From Flavobacteriaceae bacterium (GTDB lineage: Bacteria > Bacteroidota > Bacteroidia > Flavobacteriales > Flavobacteriaceae), in the NCBI GenBank assembly GCA_029238125.1, contig JAQWGQ010000001.1, positions 25,633-89,632 on the forward strand: a stretch of DNA of 64,000 nt. The letters are read 5' to 3'. The position numbers and the translations under genes are program-made. This document shows positions 16,759-25,314 of the stretch, one piece after another. The notes beneath the pieces were generated by a model, which saw nothing but the letters and a program-made list of their open reading frames with translations, had not been told where the DNA came from and made no database searches. Numbering within the stretch: the first letter of the stretch is position 1; every line of letters begins with the position of its first letter.

Positions 16759-17768
16759 TCGAACAAGGGGTTTCACTCAAAACCTATAACAGTTTTGGAG
16801 TAGCCGCAGAAGCTGCCTTATTTGCCGTTGCAAAAAACATTGAAGACTTACAATCCATACTCACAGATAAGCGTTTTGCCTCTGCTTGGATTTTAGGTGG
16901 TGGCAGTAATACATTGTTTTGCGAGAACCCAAAACCTCCAATCATTCAACTTGCAATATCTGGAATCGAAATCACTGAAGAACAAGGGGATGAGGTCGTC
17001 ATCAAGGCAGGCGCAGGAGTAAACTGGCATGAATTGGTAATGTGGTCACTTGAAAAGGGGTTTGGCGGACTTGAAAATCTGGCTTTAATTCCAGGAAATG
17101 TTGGCGCAGCTCCAATTCAAAATATTGGTGCTTATGGTGTTGAGTTGCAAGATGTTTTTGAATCCTGTACGCTGGTCAACAGAAACGATCAAAGTGTAGA
17201 AACTTATGACAAGGTGGCTTGTCAGTTTGGGTATAGAGACTCTATTTTCAAACGTGAATTAAAACACAAAGCGGTGATTACAGATATCAGCTTACGACTA
17301 AAAAAAGAGAATTATCGGCTTAACACTTCATATGGAGTCATTGCGAAGTTGTTGGTGTCCAAAGGAATTAGCACGCCAAGCCCAAAAGAGATTGCAGATG
17401 TTGTCATCGATATCCGAACAACAAAGTTGCCTGACCCCAAACAGCTGGGCAATGCTGGAAGCTTTTTTAAAAACCCGATTGTGGATTACAATCAGTTTGA
17501 GCAACTCAAATCGTCATTTCCTGACATTCCGCATTACGCCCAACCAAATCAGAAGTATAAAATTCCTGCTGCTTGGCTCATCGAGCAAGTCGGATTGAAA
17601 GGAACTCGAAAGGGGGATGTGGGCACACATAAACATCATGCGCTTGTATTGGTGAATTTTGGCAATGCCAGTGGACATGACATCAAGCACTTTAGCGAGA
17701 TGGTTCAGCAGGCGGTTGAAGAGCGTTTTGACATTCTCTTACAACCCGAAGTCAACTTCTGTTGTTAA
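16755..17768 (+). CDS. murB: UDP-N-acetylenolpyruvoylglucosamine reductase
   Basis: The 337-residue protein starts MIEQGVSLKTYNSFGVAAEA, and has the FAD-binding segments WILGGGSNTLF and GLENLALIPGNVGAAPIQNIGAYG, then GNAGSFFKNP, which holds the catalytic Ser, and a C-terminal Glu region (LLQPEVNF). It reduces UDP-GlcNAc-enolpyruvate to UDP-MurNAc with NADPH. Length and motifs fit the type I (E. coli-like) MurB. It overlaps the aminotransferase by four bases. Confidence 0.97.
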   Translation: MIEQGVSLKTYNSFGVAAEAALFAVAKNIEDLQSILTDKRFASAWILGGGSNTLFCENPKPPIIQLAISGIEITEEQGDEVVIKAGAGVNWHELVMWSLEKGFGGLENLALIPGNVGAAPIQNIGAYGVELQDVFESCTLVNRNDQSVETYDKVACQFGYRDSIFKRELKHKAVITDISLRLKKENYRLNTSYGVIAKLLVSKGISTPSPKEIADVVIDIRTTKLPDPKQLGNAGSFFKNPIVDYNQFEQLKSSFPDIPHYAQPNQKYKIPAAWLIEQVGLKGTRKGDVGTHKHHALVLVNFGNASGHDIKHFSEMVQQAVEERFDILLQPEVNFCC

Positions 17769-17771
17769 TCG

Positions 17772-17779
17772 TATCTTTG
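17772..17779 (+). promoter_or_regulatory. -7 promoter element before the small secreted protein
   Basis: TATCTTTG overlaps the gap after murB and stands four bases before the ATG at 17784. Confidence 0.7.
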
Positions 17780-17783
17780 TCTT

Positions 17784-17993
17784 ATGAAACTCTTTTTTCT
17801 TAGTGTTATACTCATCGGACTTGCATTTGCGGGAATTGCCATTAAAATTTGGGCAAAAAAAGATGGAGAGTTTGCAGGAACTTGCGCGAGTCAAAGTCCG
17901 TTTTTGAATAAAGATGGTGAGCCCTGTGGATTATGTGGCAAAATGCCCGAGCAGCAAACAGATTGCGACTTACCACATCCACAGCACAACTAA
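17784..17993 (+). CDS. Small membrane or secreted Cys-containing protein
   Basis: The 69-residue product has an N-terminal hydrophobic segment (residues 3-22) followed by a polar tail with four cysteines (TCASQSP, CGLCGKMP, DCDLPHP). The CGLCG pattern could bind metal or form disulfides; this is inference. No family function is recognised. It has its own TAnnTTTG element four bases upstream, and precedes the sigma factor gene, which may share its transcript. Confidence 0.75.
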   Translation: MKLFFLSVILIGLAFAGIAIKIWAKKDGEFAGTCASQSPFLNKDGEPCGLCGKMPEQQTDCDLPHPQHN

Positions 17994-18025
17994 AGATCCA
18001 TTTAGATTTCTTATTTTTAGCAACT

Positions 18026-18583
18026 GTGAAAAACCAAGAACAAACGATTCCTGATCTTGTTCATGCTGCAAAGCATGAAGACCAACATGCCTTTCGTCAG
18101 TTGTTGGATCTGCATTGGAATGAGTTATATGGGTTTATGATTAAGCGAACAGAAAATGAAAACGATGCTGAAGACCTATGTCTTCAGGCCTTTTCAAAAG
18201 CGTTTGATAAAATCGAAACCTATAATGCTGATTATACGTTTTCGACATGGCTCACTTCAATCGCTAAAAACTTGCATGTCGATTTGATCCGAAAGGAAAA
18301 AACACGTCTACACCAATCGACAGATGTTGACGAGTTGGGTCGAGACGTAATTGATAAAACTTTGGGCCCCGAAGATCAACTGATACGATCTCAAAACCTA
18401 GACAAGCTTCTACAACAAATTCGATCGCTCAAGCCCATTTATCGGGACGTTATTCAACTGCGTTTTTTTCAGGAACTCAGCCATAAAGAAATGGCAACAC
18501 AACTCGGACTATCGCTAAGCAATGTAAAGGTCCGCCTGCTTCGTGCCAAAAAGTTGTTGGCTGAAATCATCAACGATAAATGA
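18026..18583 (+). CDS. ECF-type RNA polymerase sigma factor
   Basis: The track starts at 17933 inside the previous gene; a GTG at 18026 (read MKNQEQTIPDLVHAAK) gives 185 residues, a usual ECF length. Region 2 is seen in FRQLLDLHWNELYGFM and DAEDLCLQAFSKAFDKIETY, with STWLTSIAKNLHVDLIRKEK as the promoter-melting part. Region 4 is RDVIQLRFFQELSHKEMATQ followed by LSLSNVKVRLLRAKKLL. No anti-sigma gene is adjacent. Its stop overlaps the start of the Nramp-like transporter, a hint that both belong to one response. Confidence 0.92.
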   Translation: MKNQEQTIPDLVHAAKHEDQHAFRQLLDLHWNELYGFMIKRTENENDAEDLCLQAFSKAFDKIETYNADYTFSTWLTSIAKNLHVDLIRKEKTRLHQSTDVDELGRDVIDKTLGPEDQLIRSQNLDKLLQQIRSLKPIYRDVIQLRFFQELSHKEMATQLGLSLSNVKVRLLRAKKLLAEIINDK

Positions 18584-19797
18584 AAAACAGCATACAAAAA
18601 CTCGGTCCCGGACTGTTGTTTGCAGGAGCTGCTATCGGGGTTTCTCACTTGGTGCAATCCACTCGTGCAGGCGCTGACTTTGGTCTTGGTTTGCTTTGGG
18701 TACTGTTGATGGTCAACTTCTTCAAATACCCATTTTTTCAATTCGGCCCCCGATATGCCTTAGCTACTGGAGAAAGTCTGCTGTCTGGCTATGCCAAACT
18801 TGGGCGAGGAGTGATTGTTTCCTATTTTATTCTCTCCCTACTTACCATGTTTACCATCCAAACGGCTGTAACGATCGTAACTGCTGGGCTGGCGGTTGAA
18901 CTTTTTGGCATTTCATCCAATATCGTGTACTGGAGTGTTGTGATCACTTTGATATGTGCAACCCTGTTGTCTTTTGGACGTTATGGATTATTGGATCGAG
19001 GTATGAAGGTCATTATCATCGTGCTAAGCATTAGCACCCTTATCGCTGCTTTTTTGGCATTTGGACAGTCCAAAGACATCGAGTGGACGCAAGTCTTTCC
19101 CACGTCAACTACTGGTTTTGCGTTTTTGATCGCCTTTATGGGCTGGATGCCAGGACCGCTAGACATATCGGTATGGCACTCCCTATGGTCACTCGAAAAG
19201 AAAAAAAGAATGCAAAACCTAACCGTCAAACAAAGTCTCTTCGATTTTAATGTAGGTTTTTTGACCACGATCATTCTTGGCGTATGCTTTGTTTTGCTTG
19301 GCGCTTTGGTGATGTTTGGCACTGGAGTCGGGTTTTCCAGTAGTGGCGGTGCCTTTGCACAGCAACTCATTGCCTTATACACAAGTAGTTTGGGGAATGG
19401 CGCATATTGGGTGATTGGGATTGCCGCATTTACCACCATGTTTAGCACCACACTCACGACATTAGATGCATCCCCTAGGGCAATGGCAAAAACTGCTCAA
19501 ATTTTACAGTTACCAATCGTGATGTCTTCCTATTTGTTCTGGATTTTGATTTTGGTAATGGGGACATGCGCAGTATTCTTTTTTCTGCTTTCCAACATGG
19601 GAGCACTTGTTCAAGTGGCAACCGTTCTTTCTTTTATTACAGCCCCTTTTTATGGGTTGATGAACTTTTTACTTGTCTCTGGAAAGCATATGCCAGAAAA
19701 CCATCGGCCAAATGGCGTGATGAAAGCTTGGTCAATCGCTGGTTTGGTCTTTTTGACAGGATTTACAATTTGGTACTTGAGAACTCTATTGATTTAA
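18580..19797 (+). CDS. Nramp-related divalent cation transporter-like protein
   Basis: The 405-residue protein has about eleven hydrophobic segments and the Nramp layout, including the opening KLGPGLLFAGAAIG. The metal-binding DPGN of segment 1 is replaced by GVSH (about residues 20-23), and the MPH motif of segment 6 is replaced by MPGP (about 190-193). It therefore belongs to a divergent Nramp group whose substrate may not be manganese or iron. The start overlaps the sigma factor stop (ATGA). Confidence 0.8.
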   Translation: MKNSIQKLGPGLLFAGAAIGVSHLVQSTRAGADFGLGLLWVLLMVNFFKYPFFQFGPRYALATGESLLSGYAKLGRGVIVSYFILSLLTMFTIQTAVTIVTAGLAVELFGISSNIVYWSVVITLICATLLSFGRYGLLDRGMKVIIIVLSISTLIAAFLAFGQSKDIEWTQVFPTSTTGFAFLIAFMGWMPGPLDISVWHSLWSLEKKKRMQNLTVKQSLFDFNVGFLTTIILGVCFVLLGALVMFGTGVGFSSSGGAFAQQLIALYTSSLGNGAYWVIGIAAFTTMFSTTLTTLDASPRAMAKTAQILQLPIVMSSYLFWILILVMGTCAVFFFLLSNMGALVQVATVLSFITAPFYGLMNFLLVSGKHMPENHRPNGVMKAWSIAGLVFLTGFTIWYLRTLLI

Positions 19798-19799
19798 TG

Positions 19800-19807
19800 T
19801 ACCTTTG
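19800..19807 (+). promoter_or_regulatory. -7 promoter element of lipA
   Basis: TACCTTTG lies directly after the transporter stop and eight bases before the lipA ATG. Confidence 0.65.
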
Positions 19808-19815
19808 TCAAGTCT

Positions 19816-20691
19816 ATGAAAACAGAAATCCTAGAATCGAAAACAACCCATGCGCCCAAGCCAAAATGGCTCCGTGTAAAACTCCCAACGGGAAAAAAAT
19901 ACACTGAACTCAGAGGTCTTGTCGATAAATATAATCTCCACACGATTTGTACATCGGGTAGCTGCCCGAATATGGGCGAGTGTTGGGGTGAAGGGACTGC
20001 AACATTTATGATTCTAGGAAACATCTGTACCCGATCTTGCGGGTTTTGTGGTGTGCAAACGGGCCGACCGGAAACGGTGGACTGGGCTGAACCTGAAAAA
20101 GTTGCACGATCCATCAAAATTATGAAAATCAAGCATGCGGTACTCACTTCTGTTGACCGTGATGACTTGCCCGACATGGGCTCTATCCTTTGGGCAGAAA
20201 CCGTACAAGCAGTCCGCAGATTGAATCCAGATACTACTATGGAAACATTGATTCCTGATTTTCAAGGGATTGAAAAACATATCGATCGTATCGTCAAAGT
20301 GATGCCCGAGGTCGTCTCACACAATATGGAAACCGTTCGCAGATTGACTCGCGAAGTCCGAATACAAGCCAAATACGATCAAAGCTTAGGTGTATTACGC
20401 TACCTCAAACAAGCAGGGGTTAGTCGAACCAAATCTGGCATTATGCTCGGTTTGGGTGAGACCGAGGAGGAAGTCAAGCAAACCATGCTCGACTTACGAG
20501 ATGCGAATGTTGATATCGTCACCATTGGACAATATCTCCAACCCTCTAAAAAACACCTCCCTGTGAAAGAATTTATCACACCTGACCAGTTTATGGTTTA
20601 TGAAGATTTTGGAAAAGAAATCGGCTTTAGACACGTCGAAAGCGGTGCGCTAGTTCGTTCCTCATACAAAGCGCACAAGCACATCGACTAA
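19816..20691 (+). CDS. lipA: Lipoyl synthase
   Basis: The 291-residue radical SAM enzyme has both iron-sulfur motifs: the auxiliary cluster CTSGSCPNMGEC and the radical SAM motif CTRSCGFC. It ends with the RSSYKA segment whose Ser ligates the auxiliary cluster. LipA inserts two sulfurs into octanoyl groups to make lipoate on 2-oxoacid dehydrogenases and GcvH. Its partner lipB is elsewhere in the window (47.5-48.2 kb). Two bases separate it from the convergent lpxK. Confidence 0.98.
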   Translation: MKTEILESKTTHAPKPKWLRVKLPTGKKYTELRGLVDKYNLHTICTSGSCPNMGECWGEGTATFMILGNICTRSCGFCGVQTGRPETVDWAEPEKVARSIKIMKIKHAVLTSVDRDDLPDMGSILWAETVQAVRRLNPDTTMETLIPDFQGIEKHIDRIVKVMPEVVSHNMETVRRLTREVRIQAKYDQSLGVLRYLKQAGVSRTKSGIMLGLGETEEEVKQTMLDLRDANVDIVTIGQYLQPSKKHLPVKEFITPDQFMVYEDFGKEIGFRHVESGALVRSSYKAHKHID

Positions 20692-20693
20692 AC

Positions 20694-21707
20694 CTAAACA
20701 TTCTTTTTTCTTATTAAATGATTCGAAATGATTTCCTTGAATCGGTCTTCATCTGCTAAAAAACGAACAGAAATTGGTAAAAAATGTATTTCTTTTAGAA
20801 AAGGACTCAACCGAACATAGTCTTTTTCAGTGGTAAGGACTGGCAGCCTCAAAGACAATATGTTTTGACAATCCGAAGCTGAAAAAGAATGGTGATCTCC
20901 AAACTCCAGATGCTTATACTTTGCGCCAAGTTTATCTAGATAGTTTGTTAATGGTTTAGCATTGGCAATTCCAGTGACCAATACAAATGGGTTTTGAACA
21001 AAAGATTTAAGTTCCATTTGGTAAGCGCCATATACATTCGCATCATATTGAATACTCGTGAAAAAGAGATTTTGATGGGGATCTAACGCCAACTGATTGG
21101 TGTAATCTTCTCGCTCTTTTTTGGAGAGTGATTCTGGGCATTTGGTAACCACCACGAGATCTGCACGTTTTTTACCACGAGCAGATTCTCTCAAATTTCC
21201 AGCGGGTAAAACAAAATCCCGAAACCAAGGCGTTTCAAAGGGCGTTAAAAGAATTTGAAAAGATGGTTTTAGCTGACGATGTTGAAAGCCATCATCTAGA
21301 AAAATGGCATCCAATTGAGGGGACTTTTCCAGTAAACCTCGGATGCCTTCGGGTCGATTTTTGCAAACCGCAAATTGAACGTTCGGAAACTTTTGAAACA
21401 ACAGAAAGGGTTCATCGCCCAAATTTTCGATTGACGAAGCCGAATCCGCAATCAAAAAACCAGATGATTTTCGTTTGTACCCCCGACTTAAAACAGCCAA
21501 TGAAAAGCGATCTGAAAAATGATGGAGCAAATACGCAATCATTGGCGTTTTACCACTACCCCCAGTGATGAGATTTCCAGTCACAATGGTTGGAACATCA
21601 AACTGACTCTGGCGCAACCATTGCTTATCAAAAGCTGTATTGCGAACACGGGTCACAACGTCATATAGTAAACTGAGCGGAAACAAAGACTTCCTCAGAA
21701 GATTCAT
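20694..21707 (-). CDS. lpxK: Tetraacyldisaccharide 4'-kinase
   Basis: The 337-residue protein has an N-terminal membrane-associated helix, the P-loop VTGNLITGGSGKTP, and downstream the LpxK segments LSRGYKRKSSGF, GDEPFLLFQKFP and DAIFLDDGFQHRQL. It phosphorylates lipid A disaccharide at the 4' position, so the organism makes lipid A. Divergent from the nif3-like gene with interleaved promoters; a TAATTTTG element stands four bases before its ATG. Confidence 0.96.
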   Translation of the reverse strand: MNLLRKSLFPLSLLYDVVTRVRNTAFDKQWLRQSQFDVPTIVTGNLITGGSGKTPMIAYLLHHFSDRFSLAVLSRGYKRKSSGFLIADSASSIENLGDEPFLLFQKFPNVQFAVCKNRPEGIRGLLEKSPQLDAIFLDDGFQHRQLKPSFQILLTPFETPWFRDFVLPAGNLRESARGKKRADLVVVTKCPESLSKKEREDYTNQLALDPHQNLFFTSIQYDANVYGAYQMELKSFVQNPFVLVTGIANAKPLTNYLDKLGAKYKHLEFGDHHSFSASDCQNILSLRLPVLTTEKDYVRLSPFLKEIHFLPISVRFLADEDRFKEIISNHLIRKKNV

Positions 21708-21711
21708 AAAA

Positions 21712-21719
21712 CAAAATTA
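21712..21719 (-). promoter_or_regulatory. -7 promoter element of lpxK
   Basis: Minus-strand TAATTTTG, four bases before the lpxK ATG. Confidence 0.7.
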
Positions 21720-21726
21720 TAACATT

Positions 21727-21734
21727 TATATTTG
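21727..21734 (+). promoter_or_regulatory. -7 promoter element of the Nif3-like gene
   Basis: TATATTTG, eight bases before the ATG at 21743 and seven bases from the opposing lpxK element. Confidence 0.65.
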
Positions 21735-21742
21735 GGTTCGAT

Positions 21743-22837
21743 ATGAAGATTCATCAGATTACACAGATTCTTGTAGAATGGGCACCTCTCCACTATGCTG
21801 AGGATTTTGACAATGTAGGGTTGCTTGTTGGAAATCCAAATGATGAGGTCGACGGGATACTCGTTACCCATGACTGTTTGGAGGGAGTGGTTGATGAAGC
21901 CATTGAGAGAGGTTGCAATCTCATTGTTTGTTTTCATCCGATTCTGTTTAAAGGACTCAAAAGGTTTACGGGAAACTCTCATGTGGTGAGAGCTGTTCGA
22001 AAAGCAATCAAAAACGATGTGGCCATCTACGCCATTCACACCGCTTTGGACAATCAGGCGCATGGCGTTAGCTTAGGGTTGAGCCAAGCATTGGGACTCA
22101 CCAACACCTCCGTGCTGATGCCAAAAGAGAATACAGTAAAGAAATTGAATTTTTATGTTCCCCAAGCACAAGCAGATCTCATTCGAAATGCCCTGTTTGC
22201 TACTGGTGCTGGAAAGCTGGGTAATTACGATGAGTGTAGTTTTTCTTCGGACGGGGAAGGAAGTTTTCGTCCATCGAAAAACAGTACGCCTTATGTCGGC
22301 AAAAAAGGGGAACGACATATCGAGGGCGAGGTACAAATTCAGATGGTGTTTCAAAAGCATTTAGAATCTCATATCATTAAAGCACTTCTTGCCAACCATC
22401 CATATGAGGAAGTTGCTTATGAAATAAGTTCGTTAGCAAACCCCAACCAAAATTTGGGAATGGGAATGATCGGGGTTTTACCGAAAATTATGAAGCCCGA
22501 TGCTTTTTTGAATTTTGTCAAAGATATCCTTGGAACTCCTACCCTACGCCACAGTCATTTGGGTAAAAACACAATAGAACGCGTGGCTGTACTCGGTGGA
22601 TCTGGGAGCTTTGCGATTCAAGCTGCGAAAAGCAAAAAAGCAGATGCCTATATCACGGCAGATCTGAAATATCACGATTTTTATGAAGGAAATCAAACTT
22701 TCTTACTTGTGGACGCTGGTCATTACGAAACAGAGCAGCACACAAAAAAGTTAATCCTTAACCATCTTACAGAAAAATTACCTAATTTTGCCATTCTTTT
22801 ATCGGAAGTAGATACAAATCCAATAAAATATATGTAA
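21743..22837 (+). CDS. Nif3-like dinuclear metal centre protein
   Basis: The 364-residue protein shows the Nif3/DUF34 pattern: WAPLHYAEDFDNVGLLVGN at the N-terminus, the metal-binding HPILFKGLKRFTG, IYAIHTALDN, and the C-terminal LLVDAGHYETEQ. A central insert is like that of YqfO-type members. These proteins form hexamers with two metal ions per subunit; the reaction is not firmly known. It lies two bases upstream of a coiled-coil protein, a pairing common in Bacteroidetes. Confidence 0.93.
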   Translation: MKIHQITQILVEWAPLHYAEDFDNVGLLVGNPNDEVDGILVTHDCLEGVVDEAIERGCNLIVCFHPILFKGLKRFTGNSHVVRAVRKAIKNDVAIYAIHTALDNQAHGVSLGLSQALGLTNTSVLMPKENTVKKLNFYVPQAQADLIRNALFATGAGKLGNYDECSFSSDGEGSFRPSKNSTPYVGKKGERHIEGEVQIQMVFQKHLESHIIKALLANHPYEEVAYEISSLANPNQNLGMGMIGVLPKIMKPDAFLNFVKDILGTPTLRHSHLGKNTIERVAVLGGSGSFAIQAAKSKKADAYITADLKYHDFYEGNQTFLLVDAGHYETEQHTKKLILNHLTEKLPNFAILLSEVDTNPIKYM

Positions 22838-22839
22838 GC

Positions 22840-23616
22840 ATGGCAAAAAAAACTGAGATTTCTGTAGAAGAGCGTCTACGTGCGCTTTACGATTTACAAC
22901 TTATCGACGCACAAATTGACAAAATTCGAAGCGTTCGTGGTGAACTCCCTCTTGAAGTAGAGGATTTAGAAGACGATGTCGCTGGATTAACCAAACGTGT
23001 TGAAAATACCAATACAGAAATCAAGGCCTATGGCGATGAGATCAAGGTGAAAAAAAATGCCATTGAAACCTCAAAAGGATTGATCAAAAAATACAAAGAG
23101 CAACAAGAGAATGTTCGTAACAATCGCGCTTATGAATCTTTAAATAAAGAAATTGAGTTTCAAGAACTTGAGATTCAACTTTCCGATAAGCAGATTAATC
23201 AACTCAAAGAATTAATCGAAAAAAAGAAAGAAGAGTTGACACAAGCAGAGGAGAAGCTCGGAGTAAGAGAAAACCATCTCAAACACAAAAAAGAGGAACT
23301 CGACGCAATCTTAGCAGAAACACAAAAAGAAGAGGACTTGCTTCTTAAAAAATCAGCAGAATTTGAAAAGAAAGTAGAAGAGCGTTTAGTAACTGCTTAT
23401 AAAAGGATTCGATCTTCTGTTCGAAACGGATTAGCAGTTGTACCTATTGAACGTGGCGCTTCAGCGGGTTCTTTCTTTACCATTCCACCACAAGTCCAGC
23501 TTGAAATCGCCTCTCGGAAAAAAATAATTACCGATGAGCATAGCGGGCGTATCCTCGTCGATGCAGAGCTTGCTCAAGAAGAGCAAGAGAAAATACAAGC
23601 TTTATTTAGATCGTAA
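22840..23616 (+). CDS. Coiled-coil protein of the C4 zinc-ribbon (CT398-like) family, without cysteines
   Basis: The 258-residue protein is a long heptad-rich helical hairpin (about 10-190) followed by the segment SAGSFFTIPPQVQLEIASRK and SGRILVDAELA. Those positions correspond to the zinc ribbon of this family, where homologues carry two CxxC pairs. The whole protein contains no cysteine, so it cannot bind zinc in the usual way. Role unknown; family members have been linked to envelope or nucleic acid functions. It is co-transcribed with the Nif3-like gene. Confidence 0.85.
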   Translation: MAKKTEISVEERLRALYDLQLIDAQIDKIRSVRGELPLEVEDLEDDVAGLTKRVENTNTEIKAYGDEIKVKKNAIETSKGLIKKYKEQQENVRNNRAYESLNKEIEFQELEIQLSDKQINQLKELIEKKKEELTQAEEKLGVRENHLKHKKEELDAILAETQKEEDLLLKKSAEFEKKVEERLVTAYKRIRSSVRNGLAVVPIERGASAGSFFTIPPQVQLEIASRKKIITDEHSGRILVDAELAQEEQEKIQALFRS

Positions 23617-23637
23617 ACCAATTCTATTTGTTTTTTT

Positions 23638-23668
23638 GTAACAAAACAGAAGGTTTTTGTTACATTTG
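23638..23668 (+). promoter_or_regulatory. pckA promoter region with a 9-bp inverted repeat
   Basis: TACATTTG at 23661-23668 matches the -7 consensus. GTAACAAAA (23638-23646) and TTTTGTTAC (23655-23663) form a perfect inverted repeat with an 8-bp gap that overlaps this element, a plausible operator for a repressor or activator of pckA. No T-run follows, so a terminator is less likely. Confidence 0.5.
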
Positions 23669-23703
23669 ATAGACAAAACATTGTCTAAACTTGTTAGCCT
23701 AAA

Positions 23704-25314
23704 ATGCTCTATATGTCAATCCCCCAACCCATACAGATTTGGACAAACCAAGACCAAATCATTTCAGCATACCACCAATTAAGTACTGATGAACTCACTA
23801 AAAAAACAGTCGAAAACAAACAAGGGACAATCAGTGATACTGGTGCGCTCATTGTACATACAGGAAAATTCACCGGTCGCTCACCAAAAGATCGGTATCT
23901 AGTCAAAGACAAAATAACTTCTGAACGAGTTTGGTGGGGAGATGTCAATATTCCATTGTCACCCCAAGATTTTGATTCTCTCTATAAGAAAATGATGGTA
24001 TATCTGACAAGCAAAACCCTATTTGCAAGGGACGTGTTTGCAGGCGCTGACAAACGATATCGAATTGGCATAAGAATATTCAATGAGACACCCTGGGCCA
24101 ATCTTTTTGTCCGCAATATGTTTATTCAGCCTGACGAGAAGGAGTTGAAAAACTTTAAACACGACTGGCTTGTACTGAACATTCCTAGTTTTAAGGCCGA
24201 TCCAAAAATTGACCATACAAGACAGTCCAACTTTACCATTGTCAACTTTTCCAAAAAAATTATCCTTATTGGTGGTAGTGGATATACCGGAGAAATCAAA
24301 AAATCTATATTTTCAGTGCTGAATTACACCTTACCCACAACAGAAAATGTGTTGCCCATGCACTGCTCTGCCAATGTGGACGCTGATGGAACTACTGCTT
24401 TATTTTTTGGGCTTTCTGGAACCGGAAAAACAACGCTATCCGCAGACGCAAAGCGTCGATTGATTGGGGACGATGAGCACGGTTGGACTCCAGACAATAA
24501 AGTTTATAATTTTGAAGGGGGTTGCTATGCCAAGGTCATCGATTTGTCAAGACAAAAAGAGCCCGATATTTTTGATGCAATCAAAAAAGGTGCTTTACTT
24601 GAAAATGTCATCTCAGATGATAACGGACATGTTGATTACAGCGATACAACCATCACACAAAACACACGAGTTAGTTATCCTTTGGATCACATTTCCAACA
24701 CCGCAACACCATCTATCGGAGAGCAAACCAAACATCTCTTTTTCTTAACGGCTGATGCCTTTGGCGTACTTCCTCCGATTACCATGCTAAATCCCTATCA
24801 GGCCGCCTATCATTTTATTTCTGGGTACACCGCTAAAATTGGAGGAACAGAAGAGGGAATTCAAAAACCACAACCCTCTTTTTCAGCTTGCTTTGGCGCG
24901 CCATTTATGCCCCTTCACCCTGGGACTTATGCTAGTCTTTTGGCAAAAAAAATTGAAGAAAACGAGATTTCTGTTTGGCTCGTCAATACGGGATGGACTG
25001 GCGGTCCTTACGGCGTTGGGCATCGCATTCTTTTACAACACACCCGAGCGATGATTGAGGCTGCTCGAACACGTCTTCTCAATCCAAACTACAGCTATAC
25101 AGACTATCATGTCCACTCTGTATTTGGCATTGCTCAACCCAGAACATGCCCGGGAGTCCCTGATTCGATTTTAAGTCCTCGGCAAACTTGGAATGACGAT
25201 GAGGCATTTTACAAGCAAGCGCATAAGCTCGCAAGGGCTTTTCACAGTAACTTTAAGCAATTTGAAGACAAGGTCTCAAAAGAGATTTTGAGTGGTGCTC
25301 CCCAATTTAGGTAA
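23704..25314 (+). CDS. pckA: Phosphoenolpyruvate carboxykinase (ATP)
   Basis: The 536-residue protein (or 533 from the second Met at 23713) has the PckA motifs HTGKFTGRSPKDRY, the ATP-binding P-loop GLSGTGKTTLS, GDDEHGW, and WLVNTGWTGGPYGVG. It decarboxylates and phosphorylates oxaloacetate to phosphoenolpyruvate, the entry to gluconeogenesis. It has a good -7 element 35 bases upstream embedded in an inverted repeat. Its last eight bases overlap the convergent acetoacetyl-CoA synthetase gene. Confidence 0.98.
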   Translation: MLYMSIPQPIQIWTNQDQIISAYHQLSTDELTKKTVENKQGTISDTGALIVHTGKFTGRSPKDRYLVKDKITSERVWWGDVNIPLSPQDFDSLYKKMMVYLTSKTLFARDVFAGADKRYRIGIRIFNETPWANLFVRNMFIQPDEKELKNFKHDWLVLNIPSFKADPKIDHTRQSNFTIVNFSKKIILIGGSGYTGEIKKSIFSVLNYTLPTTENVLPMHCSANVDADGTTALFFGLSGTGKTTLSADAKRRLIGDDEHGWTPDNKVYNFEGGCYAKVIDLSRQKEPDIFDAIKKGALLENVISDDNGHVDYSDTTITQNTRVSYPLDHISNTATPSIGEQTKHLFFLTADAFGVLPPITMLNPYQAAYHFISGYTAKIGGTEEGIQKPQPSFSACFGAPFMPLHPGTYASLLAKKIEENEISVWLVNTGWTGGPYGVGHRILLQHTRAMIEAARTRLLNPNYSYTDYHVHSVFGIAQPRTCPGVPDSILSPRQTWNDDEAFYKQAHKLARAFHSNFKQFEDKVSKEILSGAPQFR

